A stretch of 64,000 nucleotides of DNA, taken from positions 1,550,001 through 1,614,000 of the forward strand of contig CAVZOP010000002.1 in NCBI GenBank assembly GCA_963776935.1, read 5' to 3'. The stretch is from JALOLG01 sp963776935. GTDB lineage: Bacteria > Actinomycetota > Acidimicrobiia > Acidimicrobiales > Ilumatobacteraceae. The notes under the pieces were generated by a model that saw nothing but the letters and a program-made list of their open reading frames with translations, was not told the DNA's origin and did not search any database. A program made the position numbers and the translations under genes. This document shows, piece after piece, positions 54,481 through 62,662 of this stretch; position 1 is the stretch's first letter; every line of letters begins with the position of its first letter.

Positions 54481-54906
54481 ATGGGACTGACCGCTGACCT
54501 TCCCACCGATCGCCGCGCCCGCGTCGAGTCGCGTCTGCAAACCAACCTGATGGCGTGGCTCACGACCGTGAACCCGGCAGGGCGACCTGACTCGGTACCG
54601 GTCTGGTTCCTCGTACGCGACGACGACACCATCCTCGTGTACAGCCAGCCCGGGAAGGCGAAGCTGCGCAACATCGAAGCCAACCCGAACGTCGCACTGG
54701 GACTCGATGTCACAGACATCGGCCGGGACATCATCCGTTTCGAGGGGACGGCCGTGCGCGCGACAGAGCATCCACCGGCTGACGGCGTCCCGGAGTACGT
54801 CGCAAAGTACGTCGAGCGCATCGGAGCCATCTTCGGGACACCCGAACGATTTGGTGAAGCCTTCTCGGAGGCCATCGTGATCACCCCGACCAGGCTTCAC
54901 GCCTGA
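54481..54906 (+). CDS. PPOX-class F420-dependent flavin/deazaflavin protein
   Basis: A 141-residue split-barrel protein starting MGLTADLPTDRRARVESRLQ. It has NLMAWLTTVNPAGRPDSVPV, WFLVRDDDTILVYSQPGKAK, LRNIEANPNVALGLDVTDIG and IIRFEGTAVRATEHPPADGV. This fits the TIGR03667-like family (F420-binding PPOX proteins of actinobacteria). F420 dependence is inferred from recall. It stands alone, 116 bases after the aminotransferase. Confidence 0.88.
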   Translation: MGLTADLPTDRRARVESRLQTNLMAWLTTVNPAGRPDSVPVWFLVRDDDTILVYSQPGKAKLRNIEANPNVALGLDVTDIGRDIIRFEGTAVRATEHPPADGVPEYVAKYVERIGAIFGTPERFGEAFSEAIVITPTRLHA

Positions 54907-54943
54907 GACCACGAACCCGAGCCGCTGTTCGGAGCATGACCAG

Positions 54944-55708
54944 ATGCGCGTACTGATGACCGGGGCGGCTGGACGCATCGGACAGTGTCTGATGGCCGGG
55001 CTCGCTTCCGCCGGCCACGACGTGCGCGGCGTCGACGTCGTGGCAGCGGGCGACGACGTGATCGTCGCCGATCTCGCTCGCGAGGGGGACGTACTGGCCG
55101 GGCTGATGGACGGTGTCGATGCCGTCGTGCACCTCGCCGCGATCGCCGCCGAGACCGACTTCGAGACCGCCGTCGACACCCACATCGGCCTGACTCATCG
55201 TGTGCTCGAGGCGGCGGTCACCAACGGTGTCCCGCGGGTGGTGTACGCCAGCAGCAACCACGCCGTCGGATTCACGCCGCGAACATCGATGCTCGGGATC
55301 GACACGAGGGCCCGACCCGACTCGTTCTACGGCTTCGGCAAAGCCGCCTGCGAGGCCTTGTGCAGCCTGTACCACGACCGCCATGGCCTCAGTGTCGCCT
55401 GCCTCCGCATCGGCAGCTTTCGCGACCGACCGACCACCCGACGCCACCTGTCCACGTGGCTGTCACACGGTGACGCCATCGGGCTCGTCGACGCCTGCCT
55501 GCGCTCGCCCGACCTCGGGTTCGCCGTCGTCTACGGCATCTCGGCGAACACCCGCGCGTGGTGGGACCTGGATTCCGCCCGATCGCTCGGCTATCAGCCA
55601 CGCGACGACGCCGAGGACTGGGCTGGCGAGATCGAGAGCACGCCGACATCGGACAACGACGACCTCGACGGACGCTACGTCGGCGGCGACTTCGCGCGGC
55701 CGAACTGA
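54944..55708 (+). CDS. NAD-dependent epimerase/uronate dehydrogenase-like SDR
   Basis: A 254-residue extended-type SDR protein. It has the Rossmann motif MTGAAGRIGQCLMAGLASAG, VVHLAAIAAETDFETAVDTH, YASSNHAVGFTPRTSMLGID (with Ser) and the catalytic YxxxK in DSFYGFGKAACEALCSLYHD. The pattern RIGSFRDRPTTRRHLSTWLS is typical of uronate dehydrogenases and related sugar oxidoreductases. Substrate identity is open. It is 37 bases after the F420-type gene on the same strand. Confidence 0.9.
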   Translation: MRVLMTGAAGRIGQCLMAGLASAGHDVRGVDVVAAGDDVIVADLAREGDVLAGLMDGVDAVVHLAAIAAETDFETAVDTHIGLTHRVLEAAVTNGVPRVVYASSNHAVGFTPRTSMLGIDTRARPDSFYGFGKAACEALCSLYHDRHGLSVACLRIGSFRDRPTTRRHLSTWLSHGDAIGLVDACLRSPDLGFAVVYGISANTRAWWDLDSARSLGYQPRDDAEDWAGEIESTPTSDNDDLDGRYVGGDFARPN

Positions 55709-55721
55709 CACCGACCGCAGG

Positions 55722-56273
55722 TCAGCCGGCTTTCCACGCCTGAGGCTGGAGGAACTCGTCGAGCGGTACCCGGCCGGCGAGGTTGTCGATGATGCCGACG
55801 AGTCCGGCGAACACGCACTCGGCGACCAGCTGCAGTAGGTCGGCGTCGGTCAGCCCGGCGTCGTGAGCTTGCCGGACCACCTGTTCGGTGACTTTGCCGC
55901 GCTGTGTTGCGACATCGCGTGCGAACGCGTAGACGGCGGCGTGAACGGGATCGTTCGGCTCGTCGCCGGCCCGCATGGCGTCGAGATCGGCCGCGTCGAC
56001 GCCGAGGGTGCTCAGCACGGTGGAGTGGAACGCCACGCCGTACGCGTTGTCGACGGCAACGCCGACTGCCACGCCGGCGATCTCGCGGTGGACTGGAGCG
56101 AATGTCGGGTCCGACACAGTGCGGCGCAGCGCGTCGAATGCTGCGAGCAGGGTCGGGCTGGCGGCCGCGACGGCCGCCAGGTTGGGCACGCGGCCGAGGT
56201 CGGTGGCGATGCCGTCGAGAATCGGTCGGGAGGATGTGGGTGCATCGTCGGGGGTGAGGACGTGAAGGTTCAT
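55722..56273 (-). CDS. Carboxymuconolactone decarboxylase-like protein without CxxC
   Basis: A 183-residue protein starting MNLHVLTPDDAPTSSRPILD. It has GRVPNLAAVAAASPTLLAAF, HREIAGVAVGVAVDNAYGVA, FHSTVLSTLGVDAADLDAMR and DADLLQLVAECVFAGLVGII, matching the AhpD/CMD helical fold. In AhpD the motif is ExxCxxCxxxH with redox cysteines; here the matching place reads DNAYGVAFH, so both Cys are gone though the His remains. Peroxidase chemistry is therefore unlikely. Confidence 0.85.
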   Translation of the reverse strand: MNLHVLTPDDAPTSSRPILDGIATDLGRVPNLAAVAAASPTLLAAFDALRRTVSDPTFAPVHREIAGVAVGVAVDNAYGVAFHSTVLSTLGVDAADLDAMRAGDEPNDPVHAAVYAFARDVATQRGKVTEQVVRQAHDAGLTDADLLQLVAECVFAGLVGIIDNLAGRVPLDEFLQPQAWKAG

Positions 56274-56359
56274 GACGACATCATTCGATCGGCGCGGCCC
56301 GGCAGCCATTCCCCCGCAGGGAAGCGACGTCGTGTCGGGTCGCGCCTAACGTCGCCGAC

Positions 56360-57181
56360 GTGTCGAGGCCGGCGATGACGGAGCGCACCGCGCTTGGCGA
56401 CCTTGTCCGCTACTGGAGGCGGGTGCGGTCGATGAGCCAGCTCGACCTGGCCGTGGCCGCGTCGACGACGCCGCGATACATGAGCTTCGTCGAGACGGGC
56501 CGGGCCCAAGCCAGCCGCGAGATGGTGCTTCGACTCGCGGTCGCTCTGGACGTTCCGCTGCGTGATCGCAATGGGCTGCTGGTGGCAGCCGGGTTCGCCC
56601 CGCTCTACCCCGAACACGGCATCGACCACCCGGCGGTCGAGCGGGTCATGGCCGCGCTCGACCGAGTGCTCGAGCAACACGCGCCGTATCCGGCGGTCGT
56701 GATGGACCGGCGCTGGGACATCGTGCGTGTGAACTCCGGGGCGTCCCGCCTGTTCACCGACCTGTGCGCGCCCGAACCGGTGCCCGACCCCGCGAACGTG
56801 CTGCGGTTGATGCTGGAGCCCGGGCCGGTGCGCGCCGCCGTCGAGAACTGGGACGAGGTCGCGCCATCGCTGCTGGAACGAGCCCGACGCGAGGCGGTCG
56901 GCGGCGTGATGGACCTGATGACGGCGGAGCTCGTGCAGCGGCTTCGCACGGGTGTCGACGCCGCGGTGTTCGCCGCCGCGCCACGCTCGATCTCACCACT
57001 GATCCCAGTGGTCGACGTGCACTTCACTCACGGCGGCACCACGTTGCGGTGGTTTTCGATCATCTCGACGATCGGAACGCCCGTCGACGTCACCGCTCAG
57101 GAGCTGCGCTTGGAAGCGTTCTTCCCGTCCGACGACGAAACAGCAGCCCGTTGGGACGTCATCAGCGCCACCTCCCGGTGA
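56360..57181 (+). CDS. XRE-family regulator with MmyB-like ligand domain
   Basis: A 273-residue protein starting at GTG 56360 (or ATG 56375). The XRE HTH is LGDLVRYWRRVRSMSQLDLA, ASTTPRYMSFVETGRAQASR. Residues about 90-270 form the MmyB-like PAS-fold ligand domain: VVMDRRWDIVRVNSGASRLF, LRLMLEPGPVRAAVENWDEV, HFTHGGTTLRWFSIISTIGT and LRLEAFFPSDDETAARW. It sits divergent from the CMD-like gene, 86 bases away, its likely target. Fatty-acid-type ligands are known in the family. Confidence 0.9.
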   Translation: MSRPAMTERTALGDLVRYWRRVRSMSQLDLAVAASTTPRYMSFVETGRAQASREMVLRLAVALDVPLRDRNGLLVAAGFAPLYPEHGIDHPAVERVMAALDRVLEQHAPYPAVVMDRRWDIVRVNSGASRLFTDLCAPEPVPDPANVLRLMLEPGPVRAAVENWDEVAPSLLERARREAVGGVMDLMTAELVQRLRTGVDAAVFAAAPRSISPLIPVVDVHFTHGGTTLRWFSIISTIGTPVDVTAQELRLEAFFPSDDETAARWDVISATSR

Positions 57182-57240
57182 CTGCCGATGCCGCGTTGAC
57201 GGATCCAAGCTGAGCCGGCGAATTCCCTCGTGGGCGCGAC

Positions 57241-58155
57241 TCAGGTCGGCGAGCGCAGCGTTGCGAGTTGCTCGGTCAGCTCCGCGACGAAGGCTTCGAT
57301 GTTCTCCGGTTGTTGGCCGTGGCGGGTCGCGTAGTACCAGGTGCGCGCTTGCGGTGTGGCGCCGACTTGCACGGTGGCGATGTCGTGGGTCGGCAGGTAA
57401 GGCGCGACGATCCACGACGGAAGGATCGTCACGACATCACTGCCGGACGCGACCATCTCGATCATCAAGTCCGGGCTGATCGGCGGCGTGGTCAGGCGCC
57501 GCGGCTGGGCGCCGATGGGGACGGGGAGCGGCACGGGCGGCACACGGTTCTGGTCGTAGCTCTCGCACAGCATCAGGTGGACATCGATGAAATCGGGCGC
57601 GGCGACGTGGGCCCGGTCGGCCCACGGGTGGGTGCGAGGGACGACCGCGCGCAGCTCGTCGTCGAAGATCCGTTGCAGCCGTACGCGATCCGCCTGGCGG
57701 TCGAGCTTGTTGATGAACGCGACGTCGATCCGTTCGTCGAGGAGCGCCGAGATGATCTCGTCGTCGGGCACTTCCTCGATGCGTACCTCCGCACCCGGCT
57801 CGCGCTCACGAAGCGCTCGGAGCACCTCGGGCAGCCATTGGTAGGTGGTTGCGCACTGCGTCGCAACCCGCACTGGTTGACGACGGTTGCCGACGATCTC
57901 GCCCACGTCGACCCGCGCGGCTCGCAGCTCGCCCAAGGTGACGTGCGCGGCACGCAGCATCCGGCGACCTGCGGCGGTGGCGACGAGGCGGCGACCGCGG
58001 CGATCGAACAGGGGCGTCGCCAGGCGCTCTTCGAGCCGGATCAGGCGTTGGCTCAGCGCCGGCTGGCTCACGTAGAGGTGCCGGGCGGCGGCCGTGAGCG
58101 TCTCGTGGCGGCCGAGCGCATCGAGCAGCTCGAGGTCGCGAACATCGACATCCAT
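57241..58155 (-). CDS. LysR-family regulator
   Basis: A 304-residue protein. N-terminal HTH: DLELLDALGRHETLTAAARH, LYVSQPALSQRLIRLEERLA. Linker helix TPLFDRRGRRLVATAAGRRM, then the two-part inducer-binding domain (PVRVATQCATTYQWLPEVLR, DVAFINKLDRQADRVRLQRI). It is divergent from a three-gene operon starting with a flavin reductase and most likely controls it. A palindrome over its start codon may be its own site. Confidence 0.93.
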   Translation of the reverse strand: MDVDVRDLELLDALGRHETLTAAARHLYVSQPALSQRLIRLEERLATPLFDRRGRRLVATAAGRRMLRAAHVTLGELRAARVDVGEIVGNRRQPVRVATQCATTYQWLPEVLRALREREPGAEVRIEEVPDDEIISALLDERIDVAFINKLDRQADRVRLQRIFDDELRAVVPRTHPWADRAHVAAPDFIDVHLMLCESYDQNRVPPVPLPVPIGAQPRRLTTPPISPDLMIEMVASGSDVVTILPSWIVAPYLPTHDIATVQVGATPQARTWYYATRHGQQPENIEAFVAELTEQLATLRSPT

Positions 58156-58204
58156 AACGTGACGTTACACAATGGATCCAAAGTTCGTCGTAGTCCTATG
58201 GATC
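58155..58204. promoter_or_regulatory. LysR operator region
   Basis: A perfect 13-base palindrome, TAACGT-G-ACGTTA at 58155-58167, starts at the LysR ATG, and two ATGGATC copies lie at 58172-58178 and 58198-58204. All are in the 115-base gap to the divergent operon. LysR sites usually have T-N11-A dyads; binding here is inferred. Confidence 0.4.
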
Positions 58205-58270
58205 GGATTCCTCTACCGTGCCCGACATCCCCTCGGAGACCCCCCAAGAGAAATGTAAGAGGAGCACGTC

Positions 58271-58867
58271 ATGACCACCGTTGCGATCGTCTACCACAGC
58301 GGCTTCGGCCACACCCGAGTACAGGCCGAGGCCGTCCGGGATGGTGCCGCGTCCATCCCCGGCACGACCGTCCACCTCGTTCCGGTCGAGGATCACGAGC
58401 AGCACTGGAGCGAGATCGACGAGGCCGACGCGATCGTCTTCGGCGCGCCGACCTACATGGCCGGCGCGTCCGCACCGTTCAAGGCGTTCCTCGACGCCAC
58501 CTCCGGGCGCTGGAGCGAGCAGCGGTGGAAGAACAAGCTGGCCGCCGGGTTCACCAACTCAGCCGGTCTGAACGGCGACAAGCTCGCCACCCTCCAGCAG
58601 TTCGCGCTCTTCGCGATGCAGCACAGCATGATCTGGGTCGGGCTCGGGCTGCTTCCGGGCAACCACACCGCAGAAGGCTCGTCCGACGACCTCAACCGCC
58701 TTGCCGGGTTCCTCGGCGCGATGGCGCAGTCCAACGCCGACCAAGGCCCCGAGCTCGTCCCGCCGCTCGCCGATCGTCGCACCGCCGAACACTTGGGACG
58801 GCGCGTTGCCGAGGCCGCCGCGCGTTGGTACGACCCGCACGAAGCCCTCGCCGAAGCGACCGCATGA
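58271..58867 (+). CDS. NAD(P)H-dependent flavin reductase, WrbA-like
   Basis: A 198-residue flavodoxin-fold protein with GAGGAG before ATG 58271. It has TTVAIVYHSGFGHTRVQAEA (FMN phosphate loop), DAIVFGAPTYMAGASAPFKA and FLDATSGRWSEQRWKNKLAA, AAGFTNSAGLNGDKLATLQQ (isoalloxazine contacts) and HSMIWVGLGLLPGNHTAEGS. It is like NAD(P)H-quinone reductases such as WrbA. It overlaps the next gene by four bases and is divergent from the LysR gene. Confidence 0.9.
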   Translation: MTTVAIVYHSGFGHTRVQAEAVRDGAASIPGTTVHLVPVEDHEQHWSEIDEADAIVFGAPTYMAGASAPFKAFLDATSGRWSEQRWKNKLAAGFTNSAGLNGDKLATLQQFALFAMQHSMIWVGLGLLPGNHTAEGSSDDLNRLAGFLGAMAQSNADQGPELVPPLADRRTAEHLGRRVAEAAARWYDPHEALAEATA

Positions 58868-59271
58868 ACGTCGAACACGACTCCGCACGTCGAGCGGCGG
58901 TCGGCACCGTCGGGGCGCCACTGCAGCTGTACTTCGACGGGCTCTACAACAGCGACACCGAACGGCTCGCCCAGGCGTTCCACCGCCAAGCCATCTACGC
59001 GTCGGCGACGGACGGCGACCTCGTGCACATGACGATGCCCGACTACTTCGCGATGGTCGATGGCCGCCCGTCGCCGGCGTCGCGAGGGGAGCGACGCACC
59101 GACCGTGTGGTGTCGATCGACTTCGCCGGGCCCGTGACGGCCCTCGCCCGCGTCGAGTGCTCGATCGGGCCGAAGCACTTCACCGATCTGCTCACGCTGG
59201 TCCACGTCGACGGCCGCTGGCAGATCATCGCCAAGGTCTTCCACTTCGACCTCGAAGCCATCGAGCGCTGA
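58864..59271 (+). CDS. NTF2-like protein of the LysR-controlled operon
   Basis: A 135-residue protein starting MNVEHDSARRAAVGTVGAPL. It shows an NTF2-like cone: LQLYFDGLYNSDTERLAQAF, HRQAIYASATDGDLVHMTMP, YFAMVDGRPSPASRGERRTD and HFTDLLTLVHVDGRWQIIAK. It matches the lumazine-binding-like NTF2 subgroup. Role unknown; it might bind a hydrophobic or quinone-type substrate for the reductase. The start overlaps the reductase stop (ATGA), and it ends two bases before the tautomerase gene. Confidence 0.85.
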   Translation: MNVEHDSARRAAVGTVGAPLQLYFDGLYNSDTERLAQAFHRQAIYASATDGDLVHMTMPDYFAMVDGRPSPASRGERRTDRVVSIDFAGPVTALARVECSIGPKHFTDLLTLVHVDGRWQIIAKVFHFDLEAIER

Positions 59272-59272
59272 C

Positions 59273-59479
59273 ATGCCGTACGTCAACATCAAGATCACCA
59301 ACGAAGGTGCCAGCAGCACTCAGAAGGCGGCGCTGATCAGTGGCGTCACCGAGTTGCTCGTCGGCGTGCTCGGCAAGGACCCCGCCACCACGTTCGTCGT
59401 CATCGACGAGGTCGACACCGAGCATTGGGGCATCGGCGGGCTCCCCGTCGAGGAGTACCGCAGGCAGCAACGTCGATGA
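59273..59479 (+). CDS. 4-Oxalocrotonate tautomerase-like protein
   Basis: A 68-residue protein starting MPYVNIKITNEGASSTQKAA; Pro after Met is the catalytic base Pro1 of the tautomerase family. It also has ALISGVTELLVGVLGKDPAT and VVIDEVDTEHWGIGGLPVEE, where W and G match the family end. Such enzymes isomerise dienoic acids in aromatic degradation, but no such pathway is here. It belongs to the LysR-controlled operon, two bases after the NTF2-like gene. Confidence 0.92.
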   Translation: MPYVNIKITNEGASSTQKAALISGVTELLVGVLGKDPATTFVVIDEVDTEHWGIGGLPVEEYRRQQRR

Positions 59480-59500
59480 CATGACGTGACCGACCCGCCG

Positions 59501-59645
59501 GCATGCGAGTCGGGGTGGGCATCGTCACGCGTGCGTGTCGAGGTGGGCCTCGCACGCGTGCGAGTCGGGGTGGGCCGTAGTTCGTCACCGCGCGTGCGGG
59601 TCGGGGTGGGCCTGCCTCGTCACCACGCGTGCGGGTCGGGTGATC
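59501..59645. repeat. Short degenerate tandem repeat, about 4-5 copies
   Basis: The core GCGTGCG(A/G)GTCGGGGTGGGCC recurs about every 28-37 bases, near 59,501, 59,529, 59,556, 59,593 and 59,629. Most copies are preceded by TCGTCAC or TCGCAC. The copies differ by a few bases. The array fills the space between the tautomerase gene and the ECF sigma gene. It has no coding signal of its own. Confidence 0.75.
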
Positions 59646-59693
59646 CGCTTCGGCGCTCGGCTTCGAACTATGCGAGTGGAGAGGACTTGCCTC

Positions 59694-60278
59694 ATGGAGG
59701 AACGCCATCGGGCCTCGTGGGCGGAGCGGGTTCTGGTCGAGCGCCTGTCGGGCGGCGACGAGACGGCACTCGTCGACCTGTACGACCGGTACGCCGGCTT
59801 CGTCTATGGGCTGGCGGTGCGGACACTCGTCGATCGGCAGGCCGCTGAGGACCTCACCCAGGATGTGTTCGTGTCGCTCTGGGAGCATCCGGAGCGCATC
59901 GAGTCGGGGCGCGGGACCCTGCGCGGCTTCCTCGGGACGCTCACCCACCGCCGTGCGGTCGACGCGGTCCGCCGGGAGGAGGCGCGTCGGCGCCGGGAGA
60001 CGCGGGTGGCACGGGCGGAGGGTGACGTGCCCGACATTGCCGAGACGGTGCTCCGATCGGACACGACGGGCACGGTGTTACGGGCCCTCGACGTGCTGCC
60101 CGAGGCGCAGCGGCGGGCACTGGAGCTCGCCTATTTCCACGGGTACACGTACCGGCAGGTCGCCGACGTGTTGGGCATTCCGGAGGGCACGGCCAAGTCG
60201 CGGCTCCGCCTGGCGTTGGCCCGCATCGCCGAAAACCTCGGTGCCGAAATGAGCGAGCGGAGTGAACGATGGACATGA
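59694..60278 (+). CDS. ECF sigma factor (SigK-like)
   Basis: A 194-residue sigma factor; ATG 59694 follows GAGAGGA. Sigma-2 parts are LVDLYDRYAGFVYGLAVRTL, DRQAAEDLTQDVFVSLWEHP and LRGFLGTLTHRRAVDAVRRE; sigma-4 is LDVLPEAQRRALELAYFHGY and YRQVADVLGIPEGTAKSRLR. The order is like SigK/SigL types. It overlaps the next gene's start (10 bases), whose N-terminus looks like an anti-sigma factor, so regulation by that partner is likely. ATG 59670 is an alternative start. Confidence 0.92.
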   Translation: MEERHRASWAERVLVERLSGGDETALVDLYDRYAGFVYGLAVRTLVDRQAAEDLTQDVFVSLWEHPERIESGRGTLRGFLGTLTHRRAVDAVRREEARRRRETRVARAEGDVPDIAETVLRSDTTGTVLRALDVLPEAQRRALELAYFHGYTYRQVADVLGIPEGTAKSRLRLALARIAENLGAEMSERSERWT

Positions 60279-61343
60279 ATGGCGACTTCCCGAGGGCTCC
60301 GGTCTCACCGGACGATCTGGCCGTCTACGCGCTCGACGCGCATGACGCCGACGATGCCGCGGCCATCGTCGCCCACCTCGACTCCAGTCCCGACGTCGCG
60401 CGGTGGGAGCAGGACCTGCGTTCCGCGGCCGGCGAGTTCGCCGCCGCGGTCGTCAACGACGTCACGCCCGCCCCGGACCTGCGGTCGCGGGTGCTCGCCG
60501 AGGCACGCCGCCGCCGACAGCCCGCGGCGGTGGTTGCCGGCTCCTCGCCGATCGACGTGCACCGCGTCGAGGCAGCGCGGGCCATCCAGCTGCTGCGCGA
60601 CCTGGCGGTCGACGACTGGGCCTGCCCGGTCGACCCGCGCCGAGTTCGCCGGCTGGACCGTCCACGATGTCGTGGTGCACCTGGTGGCCAACGAGTCGCT
60701 GCTGGCCAACCAGCTCGGTGTGCCGGTGCCCGGCATCCCCGAGACCGCCACCGACAACGAGGAGCGCACCGCCCAGGCCCGGGCCCGACACGCTGGCCGC
60801 CCGCCGACGTACGCGGTCGCCGAGTTGGAGGCTGCGGCCGAAGCGGTCGACACGGAGCTCGCGGTCCGGGGCGAGGCCCGCCTCGACGAGCGGATCGATT
60901 GGTGGGGCGGGCGTGCCGCCACGCGTGTCGCGGTGCTGGTGCGGGCCTTCGAGACGTGGACCCACGCGGACGACATCCGTCGTGCCATCGGCGTGGCGAT
61001 GGTGCCCCCACCTTCGCCGTCGCTCCTCACGATGACCGAGACCGGGTGCGGCCTCGTGCCGAGCATGCTCGCCGCCCGGGATGCGTACCACCCCGGCCGG
61101 CTCGTCCGCTTCCGCTTCACCGACCTCGGGGGCGCCGCGTGGGACGTCGACCTGGGAATCGTCGGCGGGGCCCGTCCAGCCGGCGACGACGCGGTCGATG
61201 CGGAGATCGCCACCGAGGCCGTCGCCGTGTGCCGGACCATCAGCGCCCGGCTCGACCCCCGCGAGCTGACCTACGTCGTCGTCGGCGATGAGCGGCTGGC
61301 CCGCGACGTTGTCGACGCTCTCCCTGCCCTGGCGGTGCTCTGA
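60269..61343 (+). pseudogene. Anti-sigma-like domain fused to MDMPI-type domain, frameshifted
   Basis: Starts MDMNGDFPRAPVSPDDLAVY. The first 95 residues (LAVYALDAHDADDAAAIVAH, DVARWEQDLRSAAGEFAAAV) resemble the N-terminus of RskA-type anti-sigma factors. Near 60,640 the frame changes and the second part, AEFAGWTVHDVVVHLVANES to FETWTHADDIRRAIGVAM, matches mycothiol-dependent maleylpyruvate isomerase (MDMPI/DinB-like) proteins with metal-binding His residues (HLVA, THADD). Joined, about 357 residues. One small indel would restore it. It is coupled to the ECF sigma gene before it. Confidence 0.75.
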
Positions 61344-61408
61344 CCGCTCCAGCGATCGGCGGACCGGCGAGGACTGATCCGACCCGCGCCGCGGCTTCGA
61401 ACATCGAC

Positions 61409-61955
61409 GTGCGTGCTGACCCGGTTGCATTGATGGATCGCATCGCCGAGGGCGATGAGCCGGCGTTCGCCGAGCTCTACGACGAGCTGCGCGCCCACGG
61501 TCTACGGCATCGTGCGGCGGGTCGTGCGCGATCCCGCCCGATCCGAGGAGGTCACTCAAGAGGTCTTCGTCGAGTTGTGGCGCCAGGCAGCCCGTTTCGA
61601 CTCGGCCCGCGGTGGTGTGCGTGGCTGGGCCGCGACGATCGCCCGTCGACGGGCGGTCGACCGCGTGCGGTCGGAGCAATCGCTGCGTGACCGCCAGCTC
61701 CGCGACGCGGCGACTCCGGCGGGCGTTCCCCTCAGCCCGCCGGACGTCGCGATCGACGCACTCGATCGCGACCGGGCACGCCGGGCACTCACCGAGTTGA
61801 GCGAGGCCCAACGGCAGGCACTGGAGCTCGCCTACTTCGACGGTCTGACCCACGTCGAGATCGCCGAGCGGCTCGGAGTTGCACTCGGAACCGTCAAGGC
61901 CCGGAGCAGGGATGGGATGATCCGCCTGCGGTGCCTGATGGCAGCGTACGGATGA
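61409..61955 (+). pseudogene. Second ECF sigma factor, frameshift near 61,495
   Basis: The start GTG 61409 (or ATG 61433) reads VRADPVALMDRIAEGDEPAF, AELYDELRA, then the frame changes near 61,495 and continues TVYGIVRRVVRDPARSEEVT, QEVFVELWRQAARFDSARGG, VRGWAATIARRRAVDRVRSE, with sigma-4 LSEAQRQALELAYFDGLTHV and EIAERLGVALGTVKARSRDG. Both halves are complete, about 182 residues joined, close to SigK types. It is 65 bases after the fusion gene. A single-base error is a simple explanation. Confidence 0.8.
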
Positions 61956-61998
61956 ACGACTACGAGCACCGTTCTCATTCGTCCGGGGTCTCTTCGAG

Positions 61999-62550
61999 TC
62001 ACGCGTTCTCCAGGAGGATCTCGGCCGCCCGCCGAGCCTGACGCGCCGGCTCGGGCGAACGGAGCAGGGCGGCGGCCACCATTGCGCCGTTGGCGAGGAT
62101 GAACAGTTGCTCGGCGAGCGCCCGGGGGGCGCCCGCCCGCGCGGCCAGGTCGGCGAGGAACGCGACGAACGCCTGCTTCTGGTCGGTCACGGCCGAGGCC
62201 ACCGGCTCGGACACCGTGCTCATCTCCCCATACGCGTTGATGAACGGGCAGCCCCGGTAGCCCGGCTCGGTGAACCAGTCGTAGAGGAAGTCGAACACGC
62301 TGAGCAGCCGCGCGCGTGGGTCCGACAGCGTGGCCACGTGCTCGGCGAGCGCGCCCTGGAATGACCGGTCGCGGCGGCGCAGCACCGCCTCGGCGAGCTG
62401 CTCCTTGGCCGGGAACATCTTGTACAGCCGCTTCAGCGACACACCGGAGTCGTCGCGGACCTGATCCATCCCGACGGCGCGGATCCCGTGCTCGTAGAAG
62501 AGCCGGTCGGCGGCGTCCAGCACGAGCGTGCGCGCCGTCTCGTCGTCCAT
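61999..62550 (-). CDS. TetR-family regulator
   Basis: A 183-residue protein starting MDDETARTLVLDAADRLFYE. The TetR HTH includes GIRAVGMDQVRDDSGVSLKR, LYKMFPAKEQLAEAVLRRRD. The C-terminal ligand domain has LLSVFDFLYDWFTEPGYRGC, PFINAYGEMSTVSE, in the TetR_C subtype with GCPFINA. ATG 62550 fits the GGGG ribosome site better than the GTG 62559. Two perfect dyads lie in the divergent gap to the hydrolase gene, marking it as their regulator. Confidence 0.92.
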   Translation of the reverse strand: MDDETARTLVLDAADRLFYEHGIRAVGMDQVRDDSGVSLKRLYKMFPAKEQLAEAVLRRRDRSFQGALAEHVATLSDPRARLLSVFDFLYDWFTEPGYRGCPFINAYGEMSTVSEPVASAVTDQKQAFVAFLADLAARAGAPRALAEQLFILANGAMVAAALLRSPEPARQARRAAEILLENA

Positions 62551-62562
62551 CGTCACCACCCC

Positions 62563-62620
62563 TTGCGCAGAGAACCAACGTTCTCTATAGTACCAGACCT
62601 GGTGGAGAACGGTGGTTCTC
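62563..62620. promoter_or_regulatory. Paired TetR operators around a promoter
   Basis: Two perfect dyads, GAGAAC-n4-GTTCTC, at 62570-62585 and 62605-62620, are 35 bases apart. Between them TATAGT (62586-62591), with TTGCGC at 62563-62568 and a 17-base spacer, forms a plus-strand promoter. Binding would block the hydrolase promoter and the divergent TetR gene. Confidence 0.75.
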
Positions 62621-62662
62621 CCCCCGCCACATTACGGCGACAATCCAACGACAGGAGCTCCC

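Noticed and set aside
57268..58863. Long plus-strand frame opposite the LysR gene that runs into the NTF2-like gene
   Set aside because: Only the 58864-59271 part shows a protein family; the rest is antisense to LysR and overlaps the flavin reductase in another frame.
59486..59693. Possible repeat protein with RVRVGVGL units
   Set aside because: The repeats are in DNA, differ in frame and length between copies and end in unrelated frames; a non-coding tandem repeat explains them.
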